Shown: one piece after another, positions 1 through 5,345 of the stretch | How the letters are laid out: each line of letters begins with the position of its first letter | Numbering within the stretch: the first letter of the stretch is position 1 | Assembly: GCA_021780055.1 (NCBI GenBank) | Contig: JAJXZM010000453.1 | Coordinates: 1 to 5,544 of the forward strand | Source of the DNA: Acidobacteriota bacterium | Lineage (GTDB): Bacteria; Acidobacteriota; Terriglobia; UBA7540 | Length of the DNA: 5,544 bases | Reading direction: 5' to 3' | Program-made: the position numbers and the translations under genes | Notes under the pieces: generated by a model | What the model was told of the DNA's origin: nothing | Database searches by the model: none | What the model saw: the letters and a program-made list of their open reading frames with translations, nothing else

Positions 1-107
1 GGGGCCGCGCCGCTTTTTCCGGCGAGCAGATTCTGCCACGTCACTTCGGTTCCCACTCCCAGGGCGCTGACCAGGCCAACCCCTGTCACGACGACTCTAC
101 GGGCCAA
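1..107 (-). CDS. fabF: 3-oxoacyl-ACP synthase II, N-terminal fragment (FabF)
   Basis: Partial: only the first 35 codons lie in the window and the gene runs off the left edge. FabF (KAS II) condenses malonyl-ACP with growing acyl-ACP chains in the cytoplasmic type II fatty acid cycle. The visible N-terminus reads [19 protein letters not shown], followed by a segment with [11 protein letters not shown]. This is the typical opening beta strand and glycine-rich turn of KAS I/II thiolase-fold enzymes. The Cys-His-His catalytic residues lie outside the window. The start is TTG at 107-105, chosen because a perfect AGGAGG (120-115) sits 7 nt upstream and because the family N-terminus begins there. 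It lies 27 nt after the acpP stop, the usual acpP-fabF order. Identification rests on a short segment plus context; KAS I (FabB) cannot be excluded from sequence alone, but acpP-fabF adjacency favours FabF. Confidence 0.9.
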   Translation of the reverse strand, partial: MARRVVVTGVGLVSALGVGTEVTWQNLLAGKSGAA

Positions 108-114
108 GTTCTGT

Positions 115-120
115 CCTCCT
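115..120 (-). promoter_or_regulatory. Shine-Dalgarno site deciding the fabF TTG start
   Basis: AGGAGG on the minus strand, 7 nt before the TTG at 107-105. It is the only strong ribosome binding site in the acpP-fabF gap and fixes the non-ATG start of fabF. Confidence 0.85.
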
Positions 121-134
121 GCGGGCCTGTGCCG

Positions 135-383
135 TCAGTTCTTTGCCGGCTTAGCGTGGGCCTGGATGTAATCGACGGCATCCTTAACGGTCTGGATCTT
201 CTCGGCGTCTTCGTCAGGAATTTCAATCTCGAACGCCTCCTCGAATGCCATCACCAACTCCACGATATCCAGCGAATCGGCACCCAGGTCATCCACAAAA
301 TGCGCCGTGGGGGTAACTTCCGCTTCATCGACTCCAAGCTGCTCAACAATAATCTGCTTAACCTTTTCTTCAGGCGAAGCCAT
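135..383 (-). CDS. acpP: Acyl carrier protein (AcpP)
   Basis: 82-residue acidic carrier protein that holds growing acyl chains as thioesters on 4'-phosphopantetheine and presents them to the Fab enzymes and to PlsX-type acyltransferases. The attachment site is Ser37 in the motif [13 protein letters not shown] (residues 31-43), followed by the acidic recognition helix II with VMAFEEAF and then [12 protein letters not shown] (about 52-63), all hallmarks of bacterial ACP. Length matches the family (about 75-85 aa). The ATG at 383-381 has an excellent AGGAGGA site (397-391), consistent with a very highly expressed protein. It has its own predicted promoter in the 170-nt gap after fabG and is followed 27 nt later by fabF. 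Modification of Ser37 by an AcpS-type transferase is expected from the family; no such gene is in this window. Confidence 0.98.
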   Translation of the reverse strand: MASPEEKVKQIIVEQLGVDEAEVTPTAHFVDDLGADSLDIVELVMAFEEAFEIEIPDEDAEKIQTVKDAVDYIQAHAKPAKN

Positions 384-390
384 TGATATA

Positions 391-397
391 TCCTCCT
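391..397 (-). promoter_or_regulatory. Strong Shine-Dalgarno site of acpP
   Basis: AGGAGGA on the minus strand, 7 nt before the acpP ATG (8 nt if counted from AGGAGG). It is one of the strongest ribosome binding sites in the window, fitting a gene whose product is needed in large amounts. Confidence 0.85.
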
Positions 398-418
398 GAC
401 CCTTACATGGGGTTGGCT

Positions 419-447
419 ATTCTAACTTTGCGCTGCGGAAGCGTCAA
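419..447 (-). promoter_or_regulatory. Predicted sigma70-type promoter for acpP (and fabF)
   Basis: On the minus strand a -35 box TTGACG (447-442) and a -10 box TAGAAT (424-419) are separated by exactly 17 bp. Each matches the consensus at five of six positions. Transcription would start around 413, giving a leader of about 30 nt that contains the acpP Shine-Dalgarno. The spacer holds a small inverted repeat (CGCT/AGCG, 431-443). A dedicated acpP promoter inside a fab operon is known from E. coli, where ACP is made in excess over the enzymes. Here it is predicted from sequence only. Confidence 0.7.
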
Positions 448-553
448 GCTCCCCTTTCGCTATGGAGGGCGACGGTGCAGCGCTAAATACAAAAACCGTT
501 CGCCCCCGTACTATTTCGAAACCCTTGCCTCACTGATTTCGGGCAAAAATCAA

Positions 554-1297
554 TCAGCCCATGTACATTCCGCCGTTGATGTTCAGCACATGGCCGGTAA
601 TATACCCCGCCTCCTCGGATACGAGGAAGCGAACTCCGCAGGCGACGTCCATGTTGGTGCCCATTCTGCCCGCAGGGATGATGCCCAGCAGCTTCTGGTG
701 CACTTCTTCCGGCAGTTTGTCCGTCATGGCCGTCGCGATAAAGCCCGGCGCGACGGCGTTCACGGTGATGTTTCTGCGCGCGACTTCCGAAGCCACGGCT
801 TTGGTCAAACCAATCAGCCCCGCCTTTGACGCGATGTAATTCGCCTGGCCGGGATTTCCCGCCTGGGCCACCACCGAAGCGATGTTGACAATGCGCCCGT
901 AGCGCTGCCGCACCATGCCCGGCAGCACCTCCTTGATGCAATGGTAGGCGCCGTCCAGGTTCGTTCGCAACACTGCGCTCCAGTCCTCATCCTTCATCCG
1001 CAAGATCAGGTTGTCGCGCACGACGCCGGCGTTATTCACCAGAATATCAATCTTCTTCCACGTTTCCAAAACTTTGGCGATTCCGGCTCTGATGGATTCG
1101 GCACTCGAAACGTCAACGTTCAGCACCAGCGCCTTGCGGCCCTTGGCTTCGACTTCTTTTGCCACCGAATCCAGCTTTTCCACGTTGCGGCTGGCCAGCG
1201 CGACGTCGGCGCCGGCCTCGGCGAGCACCAGTGCGCAAGCGCGTCCAATTCCCTGTGAAGCTCCGGTCACCACAGCAACGCGTCCGTTCAGGTTCAT
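554..1297 (-). CDS. fabG: 3-oxoacyl-ACP reductase (FabG)
   Basis: NADPH-dependent reductase of the fatty acid elongation cycle; it reduces 3-oxoacyl-ACP to (R)-3-hydroxyacyl-ACP. It is a classical short-chain dehydrogenase/reductase of 247 aa, the usual FabG length. Visible motifs are the Rossmann nucleotide-binding TGASQGIG (11-18), Arg37 after the second strand as expected for NADPH preference, NNAG (88-91), and a catalytic set Asn113, Ser141, Tyr154 and Lys158 (YIASK). The C-terminus contains the conserved ending GHVLNINGGMYM. The ATG at 1297-1295 has a modest AAGG (1309-1306) 8 nt upstream. It starts 66 nt after the fabD stop and precedes acpP, the standard fabD-fabG-acpP order, which separates it from the many SDR paralogues of other function. 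Confidence 0.97.
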   Translation of the reverse strand: MNLNGRVAVVTGASQGIGRACALVLAEAGADVALASRNVEKLDSVAKEVEAKGRKALVLNVDVSSAESIRAGIAKVLETWKKIDILVNNAGVVRDNLILRMKDEDWSAVLRTNLDGAYHCIKEVLPGMVRQRYGRIVNIASVVAQAGNPGQANYIASKAGLIGLTKAVASEVARRNITVNAVAPGFIATAMTDKLPEEVHQKLLGIIPAGRMGTNMDVACGVRFLVSEEAGYITGHVLNINGGMYMG

Positions 1298-1363
1298 CGG
1301 TCAGACCTTAACAAAAAATGAACCGGGGGATTAGAAGTTCTCGTCCGCCCGGCCCTCAATTTC

Positions 1364-2302
1364 TTACTGCGGCTGCACTGCGCCAACCACTTCGTCCAGC
1401 GACGCCATGTCGCCCGCGCGCCACGCCTGGGCCTCCCGGTCAATCTGCCGCATCAACCCCGAGAGGACTTTGCCTGGGCCTGCCTCGATAAACAGGCCCG
1501 CGCCTTCGCGCCGCAGGGCGAGCATTGAGTCCGTCCATCGGACCGGCGAAGTTACCTGCCGCTTCAATCCGTCGCGAACCGCCTCTGCTGTGCGAACGAT
1601 GGCTGCATCGGCGTTGTTCACGAGCGGGACCCGCGGGTCGCCAATCGCAACCGCGTCCAGATCCACAGCCAGCCGGTCCTGCGCGGGCTTCATCAGGCTG
1701 CAATGGAACGGAGCGCTGACGTTCAGCAGGATCGCGCGTTTCGCGCCACGAGCTTTTGCAAGCTCCACGGCCCTTTCCACCGCCGCGCGGTGTCCGGCGA
1801 TCACAATCTGCGCCGGCGAATTCAAATTGGCCGCGGAAACCACTTCATCTTCGGCGGCCTCGCGGCAAACTTCATCCACGGCGCCTGCTTCCAGTCCCAG
1901 CAACGCCGCCATCGCTCCCTGGCCCACGGGAACGGCTTCCTGCATATACTCGCCGCGTTTTCGAACCAGCTGAACGGCGTCGGCCAGTGCAATTGAGCCG
2001 ACGGCCACCAGAGCCGAATATTCTCCCAGGCTGTGCCCGGCCACGTAATCGGGCCGGATGCCTTTTTCCTCCAGCACCCGCGCCGCCGCAACCGAGACAG
2101 CCAGAATAGCGGGCTGCGTGTTGGCTGTCAGTTGCAATTCCTCGGCCGGTCCCTCAAAGCAGAGCCTGGACAGAGGAAATCCCAGTGCGGCGTCCGCTTC
2201 CTCAAAAACCTCGCGGGCCGAGCTGAATTTTTCCGCCAGTTCGAATCCCATTCCGGGCGCCTGCGAGCCCTGTCCCGGAAAAAGAAAAGCTATTTCGGAC
2301 AA
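1364..2302 (-). CDS. fabD: Malonyl-CoA:ACP transacylase (FabD)
   Basis: Transfers malonyl from CoA to the phosphopantetheine of AcpP, supplying the extender unit for FabH and FabF. Length is 312 aa, typical for the family. The N-terminal GQGSQ (10-14) forms the oxyanion-hole region. The nucleophile elbow GHSLGEYSA (89-97) carries Ser91. Arg116 matches the carboxylate-binding arginine, and His200 in SAPFHCSLM is the catalytic base (E. coli equivalents Ser92, Arg117 and His201). The start is TTG at 2302-2300: the reading places SEIAFLFPGQGSQ right at the expected family N-terminus, and AGAGGAG (2317-2311) lies 8 nt upstream. No ATG lies between that site and the GQGSQ motif. The gene sits 60 nt after fabH and 66 nt before fabG. 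Confidence 0.97.
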   Translation of the reverse strand: MSEIAFLFPGQGSQAPGMGFELAEKFSSAREVFEEADAALGFPLSRLCFEGPAEELQLTANTQPAILAVSVAAARVLEEKGIRPDYVAGHSLGEYSALVAVGSIALADAVQLVRKRGEYMQEAVPVGQGAMAALLGLEAGAVDEVCREAAEDEVVSAANLNSPAQIVIAGHRAAVERAVELAKARGAKRAILLNVSAPFHCSLMKPAQDRLAVDLDAVAIGDPRVPLVNNADAAIVRTAEAVRDGLKRQVTSPVRWTDSMLALRREGAGLFIEAGPGKVLSGLMRQIDREAQAWRAGDMASLDEVVGAVQPQ

Positions 2303-2310
2303 AAAGAAAT

Positions 2311-2317
2311 CTCCTCT
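2311..2317 (-). promoter_or_regulatory. Shine-Dalgarno site deciding the fabD TTG start
   Basis: AGAGGAG on the minus strand, 8 nt before the TTG at 2302-2300. It fixes the unusual start codon of fabD; no better-placed ATG or GTG exists nearby. Confidence 0.8.
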
Positions 2318-2362
2318 GCGGCCAGGTTGCGGCCGGGCGCAAAGCTAACGCGTCGCCTGCCG

Positions 2363-3343
2363 CTACCAGCGCATTAAAACCGATCCCCAGGTTACGCCCG
2401 CGCCGAAGGCGGACATCAAGATCAAATCGCCCTTCTTGATCCGGCCGCTGCGCACGCATTCATCCAGGCAGATCGGGATGGAGGCTGAGGACGTGTTGCC
2501 CACGCGATTGATATTGGAATAGACCTTTTCAGCAGGCAGGCCGAGCCGCTCTCGCACAGCATCTGTAATGCGCATGTTGGCCTGGTGAGGAATAAACAGA
2601 TCAATCTCGCCCGGTTGGACGTTTGCCTGCTCCATCACCCGGCGCGAAACCTCTTCCAGGCTGCGCACAGCCACTTTGAACAGTTCGTTCCCGCGCATCT
2701 TGATGAAATGCTCGCGCCCCTGGACGGTTTCACAAGTTGCAGGGCGCGCCGTTCCTCCAGCAGGAATGTAGAGATGGTCCGCAAAGGCGCCGTTCGTGTG
2801 GACCTCAGAGGCCAGAATTCCGGAGGATGAGTTCACTGCGCCCAAAACGCCTGCGGCAACGCCGTCACCGAAGATCACGCAGGTGGAGCGGTCCTGGTAA
2901 TCAAGATACCGTGAAAGAAGTTCGGCGCCGATCACCAGCGCGTATTTTGACTTCCCCGTCTTGATAAACTGGTCCACTACCGTCAAGCCGAACAGAAATC
3001 CCGAGCAGGCCGCCGCCAGGTCAAACGCGCAGCAGGTCCCTGCGCCAAGTTCGCGCTGGATGATCGAGGCCGTGGCGGGCAACGGCATATCAGGAGAAAT
3101 GGTTGAGCAGATGATCAGGTCAAGCTGCTTGGGCTTGATGCCGGCCATTTCCAGGGCTTTTTTCGCTGCTTTGACTGAGAGCGTAGACGTGGTCTCGTCG
3201 GGAGCGGCCTGTCGCCGTTCCTTGATGCCGGTGCGCTCCGTGATCCACCTATCGGAGGTATCGACCATTTTTTCCAGGTCGAAATTAGTAATCACCTTCT
3301 CGGGCAGGGCTGCACCCGTGCCCAAGATACCTGTAGCAACCAT
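2363..3343 (-). CDS. fabH: 3-oxoacyl-ACP synthase III (FabH)
   Basis: Initiates fatty acid synthesis by condensing an acyl-CoA primer (acetyl-CoA, or branched primers in some bacteria) with malonyl-ACP. 326 aa, thiolase fold, full family length. The catalytic triad is visible: Cys113 in DLAAACSGF (108-116), His253 in IPHQANMRI (251-259) and Asn283 in RVGNTSSASIP (280-290); E. coli equivalents are Cys112, His244 and Asn274. The N-terminal ILGTGAALPEKVITN and WITERTGIKERR (33-44) are typical. The C-terminus contains the GAGVTWGS motif. The ATG at 3343-3341 has AGGAG (3353-3349) 5 nt upstream, and the gene begins 21 nt after the plsX stop. Primer preference (acetyl versus branched) cannot be read from the sequence with confidence. 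Confidence 0.97.
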   Translation of the reverse strand: MVATGILGTGAALPEKVITNFDLEKMVDTSDRWITERTGIKERRQAAPDETTSTLSVKAAKKALEMAGIKPKQLDLIICSTISPDMPLPATASIIQRELGAGTCCAFDLAAACSGFLFGLTVVDQFIKTGKSKYALVIGAELLSRYLDYQDRSTCVIFGDGVAAGVLGAVNSSSGILASEVHTNGAFADHLYIPAGGTARPATCETVQGREHFIKMRGNELFKVAVRSLEEVSRRVMEQANVQPGEIDLFIPHQANMRITDAVRERLGLPAEKVYSNINRVGNTSSASIPICLDECVRSGRIKKGDLILMSAFGAGVTWGSVLMRW

Positions 3344-3364
3344 TATTGCTCCTGAGATGCCCTG

Positions 3365-4378
3365 TTAATTCTTGCTGAGCGAAGCGAGGGCCAGCTCACG
3401 CTCAATCTTTTCATTCACCCGGCCTTCGGAAAATTCCGCCGCCACACGAATAGCGTTCTTGATGGCGTTGGCGTTGGACCCGCCATGGCAGATGATGCAA
3501 ACTCCCTTGACGCCCAGCAGCGGCGCTCCTCCGTACTCGGAGTAATCCAGCCGCTTCTTCATCCGGTCGAACGCCCTGCGCGAAAGCAGATAGCCCAGTT
3601 TCGAGCTCAGCGTGCTTGAAAGGGCTTCCTTCAGCAGGATCGAAAACGTATCAACGATCCCTTCACTGATTTTCAGTGCGACGTTGCCGATGAAACCGTC
3701 TGTAACAATCACGTCCACGCGGCCGTTAAACAGGTCGCGCCCTTCCACGTTGCCGACGAAATTCAGATTCAACTCGTTTAGACGCCCCAGGGCCTCGCGC
3801 GTTACTTCATTGCCTTTGTGCGATTCCGATCCGTTCGATAGCAACCCGACCCGGGGCTTATCGGCGCCAAAAATCACCCGGTAATAAATCTCTCCCATCA
3901 CCGCGAACTGTTCCAGGTGAAGGGGCTTGCAATCCACGTTGGCGCCCACGTCAAGCAGGACGGAAGCCTTGCCGTTTTGCGAAGATGGAAAAACCTGCGC
4001 CAGGGCAGGCCTGTCCACACCCTCCAACGTTCCCAGCAGGATCTTCGCCGTGGTCATCACCGCGCCCGTGTTTCCGGCGCTGATCAGACCGTCCGCTTTT
4101 CCGTCGCGAACCAGCCGCGCGGCCACGCGGATCGAAGAGTCCCTCTTGCGGCGGAAAGCTTTGGCGGCTTCGTCCTCCATCGTGACGGCTTCGGAGGCAT
4201 GGACCACTTCAATTTTGAGGTCCTTTGCGCCTCGCTTCGTCAGTTCGCGATGGAGCAGGTCCTGAGGTCCGACCAGAAGGACTTCGGCGTGTCCCGCCTG
4301 CGCGGCCTGAATGGCACCCTCGATTTCAGGCAGGGGAGCCGTGTCCGATCCCATTGCATCAACAGCAATCGCGCGCAT
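3365..4378 (-). CDS. plsX: Phosphate acyltransferase (PlsX)
   Basis: Converts acyl-ACP and phosphate to acyl-phosphate, the donor for the membrane acyltransferase PlsY in the first step of phosphatidic acid synthesis. It is a peripheral membrane enzyme. 337 aa, usual length. Conserved segments in order: VDAMGSD (6-12) at the extreme N-terminus, SAGNTGA (100-106), DVGAN (143-147), [12 protein letters not shown] (179-190), GNVEGRD (209-215), [12 protein letters not shown] (225-236), then [12 protein letters not shown] and [14 protein letters not shown] near the C-terminus. The start is fixed by the VDAMGSD motif. The ribosome binding site is poor: the nearest purine tract, GGGGTG (4396-4391), is 12 nt away, and an AGG only 2 nt from the ATG is too close. 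It follows rpmF by 73 nt and precedes fabH by 21 nt, the conserved rpmF-plsX-fabH arrangement. Confidence 0.97.
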   Translation of the reverse strand: MRAIAVDAMGSDTAPLPEIEGAIQAAQAGHAEVLLVGPQDLLHRELTKRGAKDLKIEVVHASEAVTMEDEAAKAFRRKRDSSIRVAARLVRDGKADGLISAGNTGAVMTTAKILLGTLEGVDRPALAQVFPSSQNGKASVLLDVGANVDCKPLHLEQFAVMGEIYYRVIFGADKPRVGLLSNGSESHKGNEVTREALGRLNELNLNFVGNVEGRDLFNGRVDVIVTDGFIGNVALKISEGIVDTFSILLKEALSSTLSSKLGYLLSRRAFDRMKKRLDYSEYGGAPLLGVKGVCIICHGGSNANAIKNAIRVAAEFSEGRVNEKIERELALASLSKN

Positions 4379-4412
4379 GGCCTAAAAATGCACCCCGATG
4401 GATGATCTTTGT

Positions 4413-4438
4413 AAGCCAGACCGGGTAAAGGCTGGCTT
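4413..4438 (-). repeat. Hairpin-forming inverted repeat in the rpmF-plsX spacer
   Basis: AAGCCAG (4413-4419) and CTGGCTT (4432-4438) are perfect 7-bp complements; two further C-G pairs can form inside after a one-base bulge, leaving a 7-nt loop. In the transcript it lies about 35 nt before the plsX start. It is not followed by a T-run, so it is not an intrinsic terminator. An RNA processing, stability or translation-control role is possible but unproven. Confidence 0.45.
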
Positions 4439-4445
4439 CATCTCA

Positions 4446-4458
4446 GGCCTGTCAGGCC
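4446..4458 (-). repeat. Small inverted repeat across the rpmF stop codon
   Basis: On the minus strand GGCCT and AGGCC form a perfect 5-bp stem around a 3-nt loop (GGCCT-GAC-AGGCC). The TGA stop of rpmF (4454-4452) lies inside it, split between stem and loop. Together with the hairpin at 4413-4438 it makes two consecutive potential stem-loops between rpmF and plsX. No T-tract follows. Confidence 0.4.
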
Positions 4459-4637
4459 GATTCTTCCACCAGGATTGCGTCCCGTCCGTTGTACTGACCG
4501 CAACGGGGGCAGGCCTGGTGCGGCATCTTCGATTCATGACAATTGGGGCATTCAGAAAGTGACCGCCGTTTCAGGTGGTCATGGGCGCGCCGACGGTTGC
4601 GCCGCGCTTTTGAATGTCGTCGTTTCGGATTTGGCAT
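4452..4637 (-). CDS. rpmF: 50S ribosomal protein L32 (bL32)
   Basis: Small basic protein of the large ribosomal subunit, 61 aa. The N-terminus MPNPKRRHSKARRNRRRAH is the typical L32 opening (usually MAVPKRKTSK-like), rich in Arg and Lys for rRNA contact. The centre carries a zinc ribbon with Cys30, Cys33, Cys43 and Cys46 (CPNC and CPRC), so this is the zinc-binding (C+) form. The ending NGRDAILVEESA is short and acidic. The ATG at 4637-4635 is preceded by AAGGA (4654-4650) at a rather long 12-nt spacing. It sits between yceD and plsX, as in many bacteria. Its 144-nt upstream spacer is potentially structured. Confidence 0.97.
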   Translation of the reverse strand: MPNPKRRHSKARRNRRRAHDHLKRRSLSECPNCHESKMPHQACPRCGQYNGRDAILVEESA

Positions 4638-4781
4638 TTTATTACAGTTTCCTTCGCATCAAGTTGCCTTGCGGTCTGGCTTGCCCTGCAAGGCAGGATT
4701 TATTTTCGCGTGGGCGCCGGGCCTGGCCGGTTGGCAGCCCACACACCAATCCGTGCCTTCCAACACAGCCTGTCGCCTGAC
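4638..4781 (-). other. 144-nt structured spacer between yceD and rpmF
   Basis: This non-coding leader to rpmF holds several complementary segments. GTGGGC and GCC pair with GGC and GCCCAC around a 14-nt loop (4710-4742, one-base bulge), giving a 9-bp GC-rich stem. Further downstream, TGCCTTGC and GCAAGGCA (4665-4672 with 4688-4695) can pair over 8 bp, while CCTGC and GCAGG (4685-4689 with 4693-4697) form a competing 5-bp stem that uses the same bases. None is followed by a T-run. No promoter with acceptable boxes and no convincing gene was seen. The function is unknown. Confidence 0.5.
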
Positions 4782-5291
4782 CTACTTTTTCTTCAAGAAA
4801 GCAAAAGGTGAATCTTCGTGCTGCAGCGAACAACCGCACTGCCTGAGGTTTCGATTTGTCCCGCACACGGGGCAAAGTCCCCGGCAATCAGGCCGGCAAA
4901 CGACCTTCATGGGAACGGCCAGGAGCACCTGCTCCCTGACCACATCACTCAGATTCACCCCATCGCCCGAAAAAAAGCCTACCTTCAGTTCGTCTTCGCC
5001 GACTTCGACTTCTTCTTCGTGGGCGATCTCTTCCATTGGCCGGTAAGGCAGATCGAAATCCATGTTGACGGGTACTTCGGTCTGCTCCAGGCAGCGGCCG
5101 CAGGCAGCCTCCATGGTTCCGGAAATATGCCCGCGAATCCGAATTTCATTCCCGGCCAGTTCAGCTTCGGCCTTCACGGCAAGCGGCGCCCTCTGCTTGA
5201 AACCGGCCTCCTGGAAATCAAGAGCGCCGGGCAGATAAGTTTCCGATACGCTTACTCGGTGAAGCTCCAGTTCCTGGAGCGTGATAAACAC
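4782..5291 (-). CDS. yceD: DUF177 / YceD family protein, 23S rRNA accumulation factor
   Basis: 169-aa member of the DUF177 family. Family members in E. coli (YceD) and plant chloroplasts are linked to 23S rRNA accumulation and sit next to rpmF; the molecular activity is not settled. Visible features are CGRCLE (64-69) in the middle, an acidic stretch (about 87-101, EEIAHEEEVEVGEDE), a conserved LSDVVREQVLLAVPMK helix (114-129), and the Cys-rich C-terminal signature with Cys132, Cys136, Cys140 and Cys143 (GLCPVCGTNRN, 138-148) plus Cys152 and Cys154. The eight cysteines suggest metal binding. The start is GTG at 5291-5289 with GAGG (5300-5297) 5 nt upstream, about 20 nt below the predicted operon promoter. 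It is the first gene of the operon. Confidence 0.93.
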   Translation of the reverse strand: MFITLQELELHRVSVSETYLPGALDFQEAGFKQRAPLAVKAEAELAGNEIRIRGHISGTMEAACGRCLEQTEVPVNMDFDLPYRPMEEIAHEEEVEVGEDELKVGFFSGDGVNLSDVVREQVLLAVPMKVVCRPDCRGLCPVCGTNRNLRQCGCSLQHEDSPFAFLKKK

Positions 5292-5317
5292 TTCGGCCTC
5301 ACACGTCCAAAATTACA

Positions 5318-5345
5318 ATTATAGCCTGCGGGCCAAACCTGTCAA
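5318..5345 (-). promoter_or_regulatory. Predicted main operon promoter (sigma70-type)
   Basis: On the minus strand a perfect -35 TTGACA (5345-5340) and a perfect -10 TATAAT (5323-5318) are separated by 16 bp. Transcription should start near 5312, leaving a leader of about 20 nt before the yceD GTG. An exact match in both boxes is rare and indicates a strong housekeeping promoter, suitable for an operon that begins with ribosome-related genes. Confidence 0.85.

Larger units (their letters stand above)
384..553 (-). other. 170-nt fabG-acpP intergenic region
   Basis: The longest spacer inside the operon. Besides the promoter and Shine-Dalgarno site listed separately, it contains an 8-bp perfect palindrome TTTCGAAA (514-521) and an AT-rich 6-bp inverted repeat (534-539 with 547-552) right after the fabG stop. 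I see no GC-rich hairpin followed by a T-run, so readthrough from fabG into acpP is expected alongside the internal promoter. No coding frame with a convincing start or family match is present. Confidence 0.6.

Noticed and set aside
534..552. TGATTT/AAATCA inverted repeat just after the fabG stop
   Set aside because: A 6-bp AT-rich stem with no T-tract behind it. Thermodynamically weak and easily due to chance.
1313..1352. Terminator-like CCGGG/CCCGG repeat followed by six T between fabD and fabG (minus strand)
   Set aside because: The stem is only 5 bp with a 20-nt loop and sits between two genes that must be co-expressed. Too weak for an intrinsic terminator.
1407..1973. Long plus-strand open frame (188 codons) opposite fabD
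   Set aside because: It lies entirely antisense to fabD, which has all catalytic residues. Its composition (rich in Arg, Ser, Ala and Pro) is that of a GC-driven shadow frame, and it resembles no family.
4006..4517. Three copies of the 8-bp palindrome CAGGCCTG (4006, 4444, 4510)
   Set aside because: Two copies are inside the coding sequence of plsX and rpmF, spacing is irregular, and no flanking sequence is shared. Probably chance in GC-rich DNA.
4642..4887. Minus-strand 81-codon frame overlapping the end of yceD and the yceD-rpmF spacer
   Set aside because: Out of frame with yceD, no family resemblance and no good ribosome binding site. Its length is explained by the shadow of yceD plus a stop-poor GC-rich spacer.
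3917..5324. Several plus-strand open frames of 100-168 codons opposite plsX, rpmF and yceD
   Set aside because: They mirror conserved minus-strand genes, have no clear ribosome binding sites and show no recognisable motifs.
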